Origin: Microvirga terrestris
Lineage (GTDB): Bacteria > Pseudomonadota > Alphaproteobacteria > Rhizobiales > Beijerinckiaceae
Assembly (NCBI RefSeq): GCF_015694425.1
Contig: NZ_JADQDN010000014.1
Coordinates: 1-64,000, forward strand
Direction: 5' to 3'
DNA length: 64,000 nucleotides
Shown piece by piece: positions 21,549-30,664 of the stretch (positions are counted from its first letter, which is position 1; each line of letters begins with the position of its first letter). Under the pieces are notes generated by a model. It saw only the letters and a program-made list of their open reading frames with translations. It was not told the DNA's origin and did no database searches. The position numbers were made by a program, and so were the translations under genes.

Positions 21549-22610
21549 ATGGCTGTTGCTGCCCGCAAGGCGGGTCGTGCTGGTACTGGCGCGGCTAACA
21601 AGACCACTTCCACTAAAGGCTCCATTCGCGGAGCTGCTCCTAATTCCCCACAATTCGATAAGAATCAGGACCTGTCTGCCTACAACGAGATGCTTCTGAT
21701 CCGGCGCTTCGAGGAGAAGTCCGGCCAGATGTACGGCATGGGCCTTATCGGCGGTTTCTGCCATCTCTATATCGGCCAGGAAGCCGTCGTGGTCGGCATG
21801 CAGATGGCGACGAAAGAGGGCGACCAAGTGATCACCGGCTATCGTGATCACGGTCACATGCTCGCCTGCGGCATGGACGCGAAGGGCGTCATGGCCGAGT
21901 TGACCGGACGTCGCGGCGGCCTGTCGAAAGGCAAGGGCGGCTCCATGCATATGTTCTCCAAGGAGAAACATTTCTATGGCGGCCATGGCATCGTCGGCGC
22001 ACAGGTGTCGCTGGGCACCGGCATCGCATTTGCCAATCACTACCGTGAGAACGGCAATGTCTGCCTCACCTATTTCGGTGACGGTGCCGCCAACCAGGGC
22101 CAGGTCTACGAGAGCTTCAACATGGCGCAGCTCTGGAAGCTGCCTGTGGTTTATGTGATCGAGAACAACCGCTACGCCATGGGCACGGCGGTGTCTCGTG
22201 CCTCGGCTCAGACCGATTTCTCGAAGCGCGGCGTGTCCTTCGGCATTCCCGGTGAGCAGGTGGACGGTATGGACATCCGCGCGGTCTACGCCGCCGGCCA
22301 GCGCGCCATCGAGCATGCTCGCTCGGGTAAGGGGCCGTACATCCTCGAGATGCAGACCTATCGCTATCGCGGCCACTCCATGTCCGACCCGGCGAAATAC
22401 CGCACGAAGGACGAAGTGACCCGCATGCGCGAGGAGCACGACCCGATCGAGCAGGTGCGCCGCCGCCTTCTGGAAGGCTGGAAGCTGTCCGAGGACGAGT
22501 TGAAGGCCATCGACAGCCGGGTGCGCGAGATCGTCAACGAGGCGGCGGAGTTCGCCACGCACGATCCGGAGCCCGATCCGTCCGAGCTTTACACCGACAT
22601 CCTCCTCTAA
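21549..22610 (+). CDS. pdhA: Pyruvate dehydrogenase E1 component, alpha subunit
   Basis: E1 alpha, with E1 beta, decarboxylates pyruvate on thiamine diphosphate and acetylates the lipoyl arm of E2. The 353 residues hold the ThDP motif GDGAANQGQ...ENN (about 170-200), HGHMLACG, and the phosphorylation-loop-like YRGHSMSDPAKYR. The first ~40 residues are a basic, Ala/Thr-rich linker. The ATG at 21549 follows CGGAGGA; a longer upstream frame was rejected. It starts the pdhA-pdhB-pdhC-lpdA cluster. Confidence 0.97.
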   Translation: MAVAARKAGRAGTGAANKTTSTKGSIRGAAPNSPQFDKNQDLSAYNEMLLIRRFEEKSGQMYGMGLIGGFCHLYIGQEAVVVGMQMATKEGDQVITGYRDHGHMLACGMDAKGVMAELTGRRGGLSKGKGGSMHMFSKEKHFYGGHGIVGAQVSLGTGIAFANHYRENGNVCLTYFGDGAANQGQVYESFNMAQLWKLPVVYVIENNRYAMGTAVSRASAQTDFSKRGVSFGIPGEQVDGMDIRAVYAAGQRAIEHARSGKGPYILEMQTYRYRGHSMSDPAKYRTKDEVTRMREEHDPIEQVRRRLLEGWKLSEDELKAIDSRVREIVNEAAEFATHDPEPDPSELYTDILL

Positions 22611-22673
22611 GCGGCGCACCCGCGCCGCTTCTCCCTGAATCTCGCCGCTGCGACAATCAAAACAGGTCTTTTA

Positions 22674-24119
22674 ATGGCGATCGATATTCTCATGCCTGCC
22701 CTCTCGCCGACCATGGAGCAGGGCAAACTGGCCAAGTGGCTGAAAAAAGAGGGCGATCAGGTCAAGCCCGGCGACGTGCTGGCCGAGATCGAGACCGACA
22801 AGGCGACCATGGAGGTCGAGGCGATCGATGAGGGCGTCCTGGCCAAGATCCTCGTGTCCGACGGCACCGACAATGTGGCCGTGAACACCCCCATCGCGAT
22901 CCTCGCGGGCGAGGGTGAGGACGTGTCGGCTGCCGCCTCTTCCGCGAAGGCCCCGGCCGCCTCCGCGCCTGAAGCTCAGCCCGCACCGACGCCTGACATC
23001 CAGGCTGAGGGATTGGCTGATCGTCCGGCTCCGGCAGAGCGCCCGCAACAGGCTGATGTCTCGACCCCGGCGGCTCCCTCGGTGATCACGAACCGCACCA
23101 GCTATAACGCCATGGCGGAGATCCCCGAAGGCACTGAACTCGTCAACATGACCGTCCGCGAAGCCCTTCGCGACGCCATGGCCGAGGAAATGCGCAAGGA
23201 CGGATCCGTCTTCGTCATGGGCGAAGAGGTGGCCGAATACCAGGGCGCCTACAAGGTTACTCAGGGCCTGCTGCAGGAATTTGGCGCCAAGCGCGTCATC
23301 GACACGCCCATCACCGAGCACGGTTTTGCGGGCGTCGGCGTCGGCGCGGCCTTCACGGGGCTGCGCCCCGTCGTCGAGTTCATGACCTTCAACTTCGCCA
23401 TGCAGGCGATTGACCAGATCATTAACTCAGCGGCCAAGACCCTCTACATGTCCGGCGGCCAGCTCGGTGCGCCGATCGTGTTCCGCGGCCCCAACGGCGC
23501 GGCAGCCCGTGTCGGTGCGCAGCACAGCCACGACTATGCTGCCTGGTACTCGAACGTTCCCGGTCTCAAGGTTGTCGCTCCCTATACGGCTTCTGACGCG
23601 AAGGGGCTCCTCAAGAGCGCCATCCGCGATCCGAACCCGATCGTCTTCCTGGAGAACGAGATCCTCTACGGGCAGTCCTTCCCGGTGCCGAAGCTCGACG
23701 ATTTCACGGTGCCGATCGGCAAGGCGCGCATCCATCGCGAGGGCAAGGACGTGACCATCGTGTCCTTCTCCATCGGCATGACATACGCCCTCAAGGCCGC
23801 CCAGGAGCTGGAGAAGGAAGGCATCGACGCCGAGGTCATCGATCTTCGCACCATCCGCCCGATGGATACCGACACCATCGTCGCTTCGGTCATGAAGACC
23901 GGCCGCTGCATCACGGTGGAAGAAGGTTTCCCGCAATCGGGCGTGGGCGCCGAGATCGTCGCGCGCATCATGGAGAACGCGTTCGATTATCTCGACGCAC
24001 CCGTGATCCGCGTCACCGGCAAGGACGTTCCGATGCCGTATGCGGCCAACCTCGAGAAGCTCGCGCTGCCGAACGTGGCCGAAGTCGTGCAGGCGGCGAA
24101 GGCCGTTTGCTACAGGTGA
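22674..24119 (+). CDS. pdhB: Pyruvate dehydrogenase E1 beta with N-terminal lipoyl domain
   Basis: A 481-residue fusion. Residues 1-80 form a biotinyl/lipoyl domain with the modified Lys43 in [11 protein letters not shown]; a Pro/Ala-rich linker follows (about 82-140); E1 beta fills the rest (ThDP pyrimidine-binding domain with [16 protein letters not shown], then the transketolase C-terminal domain with DLRTIRPMD). A lipoyl domain on E1 beta is typical of alphaproteobacterial PDH. LipA, encoded at 30.7 kb, would supply the sulfur for this lipoyl group. It lies 63 bases after pdhA and four bases before the next small gene. Confidence 0.97.
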   Translation: MAIDILMPALSPTMEQGKLAKWLKKEGDQVKPGDVLAEIETDKATMEVEAIDEGVLAKILVSDGTDNVAVNTPIAILAGEGEDVSAAASSAKAPAASAPEAQPAPTPDIQAEGLADRPAPAERPQQADVSTPAAPSVITNRTSYNAMAEIPEGTELVNMTVREALRDAMAEEMRKDGSVFVMGEEVAEYQGAYKVTQGLLQEFGAKRVIDTPITEHGFAGVGVGAAFTGLRPVVEFMTFNFAMQAIDQIINSAAKTLYMSGGQLGAPIVFRGPNGAAARVGAQHSHDYAAWYSNVPGLKVVAPYTASDAKGLLKSAIRDPNPIVFLENEILYGQSFPVPKLDDFTVPIGKARIHREGKDVTIVSFSIGMTYALKAAQELEKEGIDAEVIDLRTIRPMDTDTIVASVMKTGRCITVEEGFPQSGVGAEIVARIMENAFDYLDAPVIRVTGKDVPMPYAANLEKLALPNVAEVVQAAKAVCYR

Positions 24120-24123
24120 CCTC

Positions 24124-24420
24124 ATGACAGAACGGAAGTTCGAAGCTCTCAACGTTCCGCCTGACGTCCTCGAAAAGGGCGGCGTCGAGATCCTGAGGGC
24201 TTCGGTGGTCGATGGCGAGGTGAGCATCGCGCTCCGCCGCGCCTTCGACGATCCGTTCACCTGGGGCGTGCTCCTGGTGGATCTCGCCCGTCACGCCGCG
24301 CGCGTCTACGCCATGGAAACGGAGTTCTCCGAAGAGGAGGCTCTGGCCGAGATCGCCGCCGGCATTCAGGCCGAGCTGGATGATCCGAGCGATCCCGGCT
24401 CGACGCAGGCGATTAACTGA
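24124..24420 (+). CDS. Small DUF5076-like protein within the pdh cluster
   Basis: 98 residues, acidic, soluble, starting at the ATG four bases after the pdhB stop, so almost certainly co-translated. It contains FEALNVPPDVLEKGG near the start and a helical WGVLLVDLARHAARVY segment. From memory this matches DUF5076 proteins that accompany PDH genes in alphaproteobacteria; the function is unknown. It could be an assembly or regulatory factor for the complex, but that is only context. Confidence 0.7.
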   Translation: MTERKFEALNVPPDVLEKGGVEILRASVVDGEVSIALRRAFDDPFTWGVLLVDLARHAARVYAMETEFSEEEALAEIAAGIQAELDDPSDPGSTQAIN

Positions 24421-24504
24421 CCACTCTCCGGAAAAGTGGATGCCGGTTTTCCGATCAGAGAATGCGACCTAAGATTTAACTTCAAGTCAGGATCTATCAA
24501 CGCC

Positions 24505-25935
24505 ATGCCCATCAATATCCTGATGCCCGCCCTGTCTCCCACCATGGAAAAGGGCAACCTTGCCAAGTGGTTGAAGAAGGAAGGCGACACGGTGAAGTCC
24601 GGCGATGTGATCGCCGAGATCGAAACCGACAAGGCCACCATGGAAGTGGAGGCGGTGGACGAAGGCATCCTCGCCAAGATCGTGGTGCCTGAAGGTACGG
24701 CCGACGTCCCCGTCAACCAGCTCATCGCGCTGATTGCCGCCGAGGGTGAGGATCCGAAGAGCGTCACAGCTCCGGCATCCGGTGGCGCTCCGGCGCCAGC
24801 ACCGAAGGCGGAAGCCGCTCCGGCTCCCGCTGCGCCGGCAGCCGCGCCCCCGCCGCAGGCCAACACCGTTCAGGGCGACCCCAACGCCCACATGTCTTAC
24901 GCCCGCGTCGATCAAGCGCCTCAGGGGCCTGCGACAGCCGCCAAGCCCGATGGGGCAGGGCAGCCGCAGGCATCCGGCGGCCGCGTCTTCGCCTCGCCGC
25001 TCGCCAAGCGTATTGCCCGCGAGGCTGGTGTCGACATCGCGTCGATTCAAGGCTCGGGCCCTCATGGCCGCGTGGTCGAGAAGGATGTGCGCGCAGCGCT
25101 CCAGGGTGGCGGCGCGAAGCCTGCTCCGACTCCTGCCGCTGCGGCGGCCCCGGCGACGGCGGCCAAACCGGCAGCACCACAACTGGCTCAGAGCATGGGC
25201 GCCGAACAGGTCAAGGCCATGTTCGAGGCCGGCACCTACGAGGAAGTGCCGCTCGACGGCATGCGCAAGACCATCGCCAAGCGGCTTGTCGAGTCGAAGC
25301 AGACGGTGCCGCATTTCTACCTGTCGCTGGATTGCGAACTCGATGCCCTCATGGCCCTGCGCGAGCAGATCAACGCGGCTGCGGCTAAGGACAAGGACGG
25401 CAAGCCCACCTACAAGCTCTCGGTCAACGACTTCGTCATCAAGGCGCTGGCCATCGCACTCCAGCGCGTGCCCGCCGCCAATGCGGTCTGGGCCGAGGAC
25501 CGCATCCTGAAGATGAAGCATTCGGATGTGGGCGTGGCGGTTGCCATTGAGGGCGGCCTGTTCACGCCGGTGGTCCGCAAGGCTGAGACCAAGACGCTCA
25601 CCGCTATCTCGGCCGAGGTGAAAGACATGGCGGGCCGCGCCCGCAACCGCCGCCTGAAGCCGGAAGAATACCAGGGCGGTTCCACGGCGGTCTCAAATCT
25701 TGGCATGTTCGGCATCAAAAACTTCCAAGCCGTGATAAACCCGCCGCAGGGTACGATCCTGGCGGTCGGCGCCGGCGAAAACCGGGTCGTGGTGAAAAAC
25801 GGCGCTCCCGCCGTCGTGCAGGCCATGACCGTGACGCTCTCCTGCGACCACCGCGTGGTCGACGGCGCACTCGGTGCGGAACTGCTGGCCGCCTTCAAGC
25901 AGCTCATCGAGAGCCCGATGGGGATGCTGGTTTAA
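24505..25935 (+). CDS. pdhC: Pyruvate dehydrogenase E2, dihydrolipoamide acetyltransferase
   Basis: E2 forms the core of the PDH complex and makes acetyl-CoA. The 476 residues comprise a lipoyl domain (1-80, Lys43 in [11 protein letters not shown]), an Ala/Pro linker, a peripheral-subunit-binding domain (about 165-200; ASPLAKRIAREAGVD, GSGPHGRV), a second linker and the catalytic acyltransferase domain (about 245-476) ending with DHRVVDGALG, whose His and Asp are catalytic. The first ~50 residues are nearly identical to PdhB's. The ATG at 24505 begins MPINILMPALS. A palindromic repeat follows the stop. Confidence 0.97.
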   Translation: MPINILMPALSPTMEKGNLAKWLKKEGDTVKSGDVIAEIETDKATMEVEAVDEGILAKIVVPEGTADVPVNQLIALIAAEGEDPKSVTAPASGGAPAPAPKAEAAPAPAAPAAAPPPQANTVQGDPNAHMSYARVDQAPQGPATAAKPDGAGQPQASGGRVFASPLAKRIAREAGVDIASIQGSGPHGRVVEKDVRAALQGGGAKPAPTPAAAAAPATAAKPAAPQLAQSMGAEQVKAMFEAGTYEEVPLDGMRKTIAKRLVESKQTVPHFYLSLDCELDALMALREQINAAAAKDKDGKPTYKLSVNDFVIKALAIALQRVPAANAVWAEDRILKMKHSDVGVAVAIEGGLFTPVVRKAETKTLTAISAEVKDMAGRARNRRLKPEEYQGGSTAVSNLGMFGIKNFQAVINPPQGTILAVGAGENRVVVKNGAPAVVQAMTVTLSCDHRVVDGALGAELLAAFKQLIESPMGMLV

Positions 25936-25943
25936 TCGACGTC

Positions 25944-25966
25944 ATGGCCGGGCTAGTCCCGGCCAT
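25944..25966. repeat. Dispersed intergenic palindrome (ATGGCCGGG type), copy 2
   Basis: ATGGCCGGG/CCCGGCCAT with a CTAGT loop, eight bases after the pdhC stop. Confidence 0.8.
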
Positions 25967-25992
25967 TCACTTTTGGCCGATAGGGAGGCTTC

Positions 25993-26382
25993 ATGCCGCT
26001 CATCCGCATCTCGCTTCAGAAGGGCAAGCCCGCCGCCTATCGCAAGGCGCTAGCCAACGGGGTCTATCTCGCGTTGCGTGAGGCCTTCAACGTTCCTGAG
26101 GGCGACCTTTTCGTCACCATCAGCGAGCACGAAGAAGGCAACTTCTTCTATGGTGCAAATTATCTCGACATTCAGCGAAGCGACGATCTCGTCATCATCC
26201 AGATCACGGTCAGCAATACACGGACCGTCGAGCAGAAGAAGACTCTCTTCAAGAGGATCGTCGAGAAGCTGGAGACGGAGCCCGGCCTTCGTCCCGAGGA
26301 TGTGTTTATCAACCTGATCGAAGTCGAAAAGGAAAACTGGTCCTTCGGTCACGGCATCGCGCAGTACGCGCAAGGGAACTGA
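25993..26382 (+). CDS. Tautomerase-family protein
   Basis: 129 residues beginning MPLIRISLQKG. Once Met is removed, the N-terminal Pro is the likely catalytic base, the hallmark of the tautomerase superfamily; length and C-terminus (ENWSFGHGIAQYA) fit the malonate-semialdehyde-decarboxylase/cis-CaaD-like branch rather than short 4-oxalocrotonate tautomerases. The substrate is unknown. It lies between pdhC and lpdA, with lpdA starting four bases after its stop, so it is co-transcribed with E3. Confidence 0.8.
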   Translation: MPLIRISLQKGKPAAYRKALANGVYLALREAFNVPEGDLFVTISEHEEGNFFYGANYLDIQRSDDLVIIQITVSNTRTVEQKKTLFKRIVEKLETEPGLRPEDVFINLIEVEKENWSFGHGIAQYAQGN

Positions 26383-26386
26383 CACC

Positions 26387-27823
26387 ATGGCAAACCAATA
26401 CGACATCATCGTCATCGGCGGCGGCCCTGGGGGCTATGTGGCGGCGATCCGCGCGGCGCAACTCGGGTTCAAGACCGCGGTCGTGGAGCGCGAGCATCTG
26501 GGCGGCATCTGCCTCAACTGGGGCTGCATCCCGACCAAGGCGTTGCTGCGCTCGGCCGAAATCTATCACTACATGGAACATGCCAAGGATTACGGCCTGT
26601 CCGCGCAGGGCATCGGCTTTGACGCAGCGGCCATCGTGCAGCGTTCGCGCGGCGTGTCGGGCCGGCTCAACGGCGGCGTGGGCATGCTGCTCAAGAAGAA
26701 CAAGGTCGATGTGATCTGGGGTGAGGCGTCGATCTCGAAGCCCGGCGAGGTCGTGGTGACGGCGCCGAAGAAGCCCGCCATGCAGCCGCAGAACCCGGTG
26801 CCGAAGGGCGTGCTGGAGCCCGGCACCTATGCGGCCAAGCACATCATCGTCGCCACCGGTGCGCGCCCCCGCGCATTGCCCGGCATCGAGCCGGACGGCA
26901 AGCTGATCTGGACCTATTTCGAGGCTATGGTGCCGCCCGCCATGCCGAAGTCGCTGATCGTCATGGGCTCGGGCGCCATCGGCATCGAGTTCGCCTCCTT
27001 CTACCGCACCATGGGCGTGGAAGTGACGGTGATCGAGGTGATGCCGCAGATCCTGCCCGTCGAGGATGCGGAGATTGCAGGCCTCGCCCGCAAGCGCTTC
27101 GAGAAGCAGGGGATGAAGATCCTCACCGGCGCGAAGGTCACGAAGGTGGAAAAGAGCGCAAACTCCATCACGGCCACCATCGACGACGGAAAGACCACGC
27201 AGACGATCACCGCCGAGCGGATGATTTCCGCCGTCGGCGTCGTCGGCAATATCGAGAATCTCGGCCTCGAGAAGGTCGGCGTGAAGATCGAACGCGGCGT
27301 CGTGGTGACGGACGGATTGGGCCGCACCAACGTGCCCGGCATCTACGCCATCGGCGACGTGGCCGGTCCCCCCATGCTGGCGCACAAGGCCGAGCACGAG
27401 GGCGTGATCTGCGTCGAGACCATCAAGGGCATGCACACCCATGCCATGGACAAGGCGAAGATCCCGGGATGTACCTACTGCAACCCGCAGGTGGCCTCAG
27501 TCGGTCTCACCGAGGCCAAGGCCAAGGAGCAAGGCTTCGACATCAGGGTCGGGCGCTTCCCCTTCATCGGCAACGGCAAGGCGATTGCGCTTGGCGAGCC
27601 TGACGGCCTCGTCAAGACGATCTTCGACAAGAAGACCGGCCAGCTGCTCGGCGCCCACATGGTCGGCGCCGAGGTGACTGAGCTGATCCAGGGCTATGTG
27701 ATCGCCATGAACCTGGAGACCACGGAAGAGGAGCTGATCCACGCTGTCTTCCCGCACCCGACCCTCTCGGAAACCATGCACGAGAGCGTCCTGGATGCGT
27801 ACGGACGCGTGATCCACATCTGA
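26387..27823 (+). CDS. lpdA: Dihydrolipoamide dehydrogenase (E3)
   Basis: E3 reoxidises dihydrolipoamide and passes electrons to NAD. The 478 residues show the FAD motif VIGGGPGGYVAAIRAAQLG, the redox disulfide in GGICLNWGCIPTKALL, an NAD-binding GSGAIGIEFASF, and the C-terminal catalytic His-Glu in HPTLSETMHE. A short insert (PKKPAMQPQN) is usual in this PDH-linked subtype. It closes the pdh cluster and is followed by a palindromic repeat. Confidence 0.97.
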   Translation: MANQYDIIVIGGGPGGYVAAIRAAQLGFKTAVVEREHLGGICLNWGCIPTKALLRSAEIYHYMEHAKDYGLSAQGIGFDAAAIVQRSRGVSGRLNGGVGMLLKKNKVDVIWGEASISKPGEVVVTAPKKPAMQPQNPVPKGVLEPGTYAAKHIIVATGARPRALPGIEPDGKLIWTYFEAMVPPAMPKSLIVMGSGAIGIEFASFYRTMGVEVTVIEVMPQILPVEDAEIAGLARKRFEKQGMKILTGAKVTKVEKSANSITATIDDGKTTQTITAERMISAVGVVGNIENLGLEKVGVKIERGVVVTDGLGRTNVPGIYAIGDVAGPPMLAHKAEHEGVICVETIKGMHTHAMDKAKIPGCTYCNPQVASVGLTEAKAKEQGFDIRVGRFPFIGNGKAIALGEPDGLVKTIFDKKTGQLLGAHMVGAEVTELIQGYVIAMNLETTEEELIHAVFPHPTLSETMHESVLDAYGRVIHI

Positions 27824-27860
27824 TCTGGTCGCGGCTCAGATCACGCTGGTTAGAGGTACC

Positions 27861-27889
27861 ATCATGGCCGGGCTTGTCCCGGCCATGAT
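27861..27889. repeat. Dispersed intergenic palindrome (ATGGCCGGG type), copy 3
   Basis: ATCATGGCCGGG and CCCGGCCATGAT flank CTTGT: 12-bp perfect arms. It lies 38 bases after lpdA and is the longest-armed member of the set. Confidence 0.8.
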
Positions 27890-27973
27890 CGTTTGAGCGA
27901 ACCTCATCGCATTCCATTGACAGGGCTGCCGGCTAAGCGGCAGGCTTCGCTCTCTAGCACAGGGAGGGGAGCC

Positions 27974-28429
27974 ATGGCGGATAAGGACAGTGTGCGGGAA
28001 GGCGGGTGCCGGTGTGGGCAAGTGAGGTTCCGCGCCCATGGTCGCCCCATCATCACTATGGCCTGCCACTGCACCGGCTGCCAACGCATGACGGCCAGCG
28101 CCTTTTCCTTGAGCGCTCTCTACTCCAGCGACAGTTTTGAGGTGATTCAGGGCGAGCCGGTGATCGGCGGCCTTCACGGCGCGACCCGGCACTTCTTCTG
28201 CCCGCATTGCATGAGCTGGCTGTTCACGCGACCGGAGGGCCTTGACGAGTTCGTCAATGTTCGCGCGACGATGTTCGATGATGCAAAGGGCTACGCGCCC
28301 TTTATCGAAACCTACACCAGCGAGGCGCTGCCTTGGGCCAGGACGCCGGCGGCTCACAGCTTCGAGAAACTGCCGCCGATGGAGCGCTATGCCCAGCTCG
28401 TCGAGGAATATGCGCGGAGTACGGGCTGA
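27974..28429 (+). CDS. GFA-family (glutathione-dependent formaldehyde-activating-like) protein
   Basis: 151 residues with the zinc-binding cysteine pattern of the GFA fold: GGCRCGQVRF (about 11-20), CHCTGCQRMT (about 32-41) and FFCPHCMS (about 75-82). Members were named after a glutathione/formaldehyde enzyme, but most have no proven substrate. The ATG at 27974 follows a strong AGGGAGGGGAG. It is convergent with the histidine kinase gene downstream. Confidence 0.85.
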   Translation: MADKDSVREGGCRCGQVRFRAHGRPIITMACHCTGCQRMTASAFSLSALYSSDSFEVIQGEPVIGGLHGATRHFFCPHCMSWLFTRPEGLDEFVNVRATMFDDAKGYAPFIETYTSEALPWARTPAAHSFEKLPPMERYAQLVEEYARSTG

Positions 28430-28458
28430 ACGGGCGAAAGAGAACCGACCTTTCAGGG

Positions 28459-30414
28459 TCAATACTCGGGCACGGTCCGCTGCGTGATCAGGGGCATGTG
28501 AATCTCGTACTGGAGCCCGGACGGATCGAAAGCCAAACTTGCTCTTGCATGACACTGCGCCGGCAGAATGCGCTCAAGGAGGAGTGACCCGAACCCGCTG
28601 TGCTCCGGCGGCTCGACCGGAGGGCCATTCTGTTCCACCCACTTGAGGTGGAGTTCCCTCTGGCCCTCTGCCACAATAAGCTCCCAATTGACGGCGACGC
28701 ACCCTTTGCGCACGGACAAGGCTCCATATCTCGTCGCATTCGCCGTCAGCTCGTGAATGGCCATGCTCAGGGGGATGGCGAGATCCGCCGAGAGATTCAC
28801 GTCGGGCCCCTCCAGCCTGAAGCGCTCATTCTTCTTTGCCCAGAAAGGTTGAAGCTCACATTGCAGCATCTCCCGCAAAGGAGCCGTCTGCCAGTAATCC
28901 TCCGTCAGGAGGGTCTGCGTCTTTGCAAGGGCGGCAATCCGTGACGAGAAGGAGCGGTTGAAGTCCCGGATGCTGGTTGTCGTACGCGATGTCGCGGTCG
29001 CCAGAGCCTGAACGACAGCCAGGGTGTTGCGCACCCGGTGATGAAGTTCCCGGACCAGCAAGGCCTGGCGTTGCTCGAACCGTTTTCTCTCATCGATATC
29101 CTGGATGACCCGCACGCTGTACTGAAAGCGTCCTTGCTCGTTGAAGACAGCCGTCGACGACACATTCAGCCAGACATTCGAACCATCTTTTCGAATGGAG
29201 CGCTTCTCTCGTGAATACGTCATCAGCTCGCCTGCAACCTGCCGTTTGTAGAGTGCCCCCTCGGCCTCCGCATCATCGGGGTGAATGATATCGAAGATGC
29301 TCAGGTTCAGAAGCTCGCTGCGGGAATAGCCGATGATGGCTGAAAGCCCCCTGTTGGTGGTCAGAAATTGACCGGCTGCATTGGTTTCAGCGATGCCGAC
29401 GCCGGCATGCTCATGGGTCGCCCAAAGCCGCTCACGGCTTTCCCGCTCGGCTCTCGCCTGAACGGCATTCTCGATTGAGACCGATGCGATCTGGGCGAGC
29501 TGGATAAGGATCGCTTCATCGGCGGCCGTGAATTCACCATTCTGCTTGTCCAGCAGCATGAGCACGCCGAGCATGCCGCCCTGCGGCCCGGTCACCGGAA
29601 CGGCCAGCATGCCTAGCTGCGCCAAAGAGTGGGCCTCGACGAAATGGGTGTCCTGCAGATCCGGATGGGAGCTGAGTTCCTCTTTGCTCAATCGAAGCGG
29701 GCAACCCAGCTGGATGACATGGGAGTAGATGCCGGCACCGTTCTGGGCCAAGGTCGCTAGAGGATAGTCGCGGTACTTGTCCGAAACAGAGACAATGACG
29801 GGTTCGCTCGGCCATAAGGCATAAGGAAGGGTGTGAGTCGCGGCCCAATGGGCCCCGATGATGAGCCGCGCCTGTTCCGTGATCTCATCGAAGATGGCTT
29901 CCGGGGAATCCACCGCCGCTACCCTTGTCGATACTGCCGCCAGCGCCCTGAGTTGCTCATGGTGCTGATGAGCCTTGGCCAGGAGGGCCTGCCGCTCCTG
30001 CTCGACCAGAACGCGGTCGGTGATGTCATGGTGGGCCACGATGGCATAGGCGTGGCCGTCATGGTCCAGCCGGGAAGCGCGAAGTTGGAACCACCGCTTT
30101 TGAGCAGGAGAATGGCATGGATATTCGAGTGAGAAGGCTGGCTGACCCGCCAGAACGGATCGGATGCCTGTCGCGGCGGCCTTCGCACAGGCCGCTTCTA
30201 CCCCGATGGTGCGATCGCAGATGTCGAAATAGCTCGTTCCCACATGCCGAACGTCCTTGCCGCTGTTGGTCCGGCCGAAATCACGCCACGCCTGGTTCAC
30301 AGCAATGATTGTGCCGGACTGGTCGAGGACGGCTACCGGACCGGCCAGAGCATCCAGGATCTGTTCAGCGGGTGGAACCGCCACGAACCCGTTCCGCTCC
30401 GACGTCCGATTCAT
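28459..30414 (-). CDS. HWE-family sensor histidine kinase with PAS and GAF domains
   Basis: About 651 residues with no clear membrane helix, so probably cytosolic. Domain order: PAS (about 15-135), GAF (about 155-315), PAS/PAC (about 325-440; TTNRGLSAIIGYSRSELL), then an HWE kinase. The phospho-acceptor His is near 458 in RELHHRVRN, the ATP-binding part has AIHELTANATRYGALS, and WVEQNGPP carries the Trp-x-Glu that names the family. HWE kinases, common in Rhizobiales, often control the general stress response or light sensing. No response regulator is adjacent. The start may be ATG 30414 or GTG 30432. Confidence 0.88.
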   Translation of the reverse strand: MNRTSERNGFVAVPPAEQILDALAGPVAVLDQSGTIIAVNQAWRDFGRTNSGKDVRHVGTSYFDICDRTIGVEAACAKAAATGIRSVLAGQPAFSLEYPCHSPAQKRWFQLRASRLDHDGHAYAIVAHHDITDRVLVEQERQALLAKAHQHHEQLRALAAVSTRVAAVDSPEAIFDEITEQARLIIGAHWAATHTLPYALWPSEPVIVSVSDKYRDYPLATLAQNGAGIYSHVIQLGCPLRLSKEELSSHPDLQDTHFVEAHSLAQLGMLAVPVTGPQGGMLGVLMLLDKQNGEFTAADEAILIQLAQIASVSIENAVQARAERESRERLWATHEHAGVGIAETNAAGQFLTTNRGLSAIIGYSRSELLNLSIFDIIHPDDAEAEGALYKRQVAGELMTYSREKRSIRKDGSNVWLNVSSTAVFNEQGRFQYSVRVIQDIDERKRFEQRQALLVRELHHRVRNTLAVVQALATATSRTTTSIRDFNRSFSSRIAALAKTQTLLTEDYWQTAPLREMLQCELQPFWAKKNERFRLEGPDVNLSADLAIPLSMAIHELTANATRYGALSVRKGCVAVNWELIVAEGQRELHLKWVEQNGPPVEPPEHSGFGSLLLERILPAQCHARASLAFDPSGLQYEIHMPLITQRTVPEY

Positions 30415-30664
30415 AAGTCTATGTCCCAACACCTTGGAATGAATAGGCTAGTAACGGGTATCGGGGTCTTCGGTTCAGGCAGAAGCTCAGAAGTTGCCGC
30501 TCGCAATCCTCTCCTTAATGCCCTGGCAGATCAAAGAAGCCGGCAGAAGGCTTGAAAGGAAAGCCTGCCCCGCGATCTGAGCATTTGCGATTGAGCCTCG
30601 AAAGCCTTAAATCAGGCGCATGTCAGGAAGGGGCGGGATCCCTTCGCCCCAAAGGTTTCGCTTC

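Noticed and set aside
21438-22619. 393-codon open frame antisense to pdhA
   Set aside because: A mirror of third-position GC bias in pdhA; no motif.
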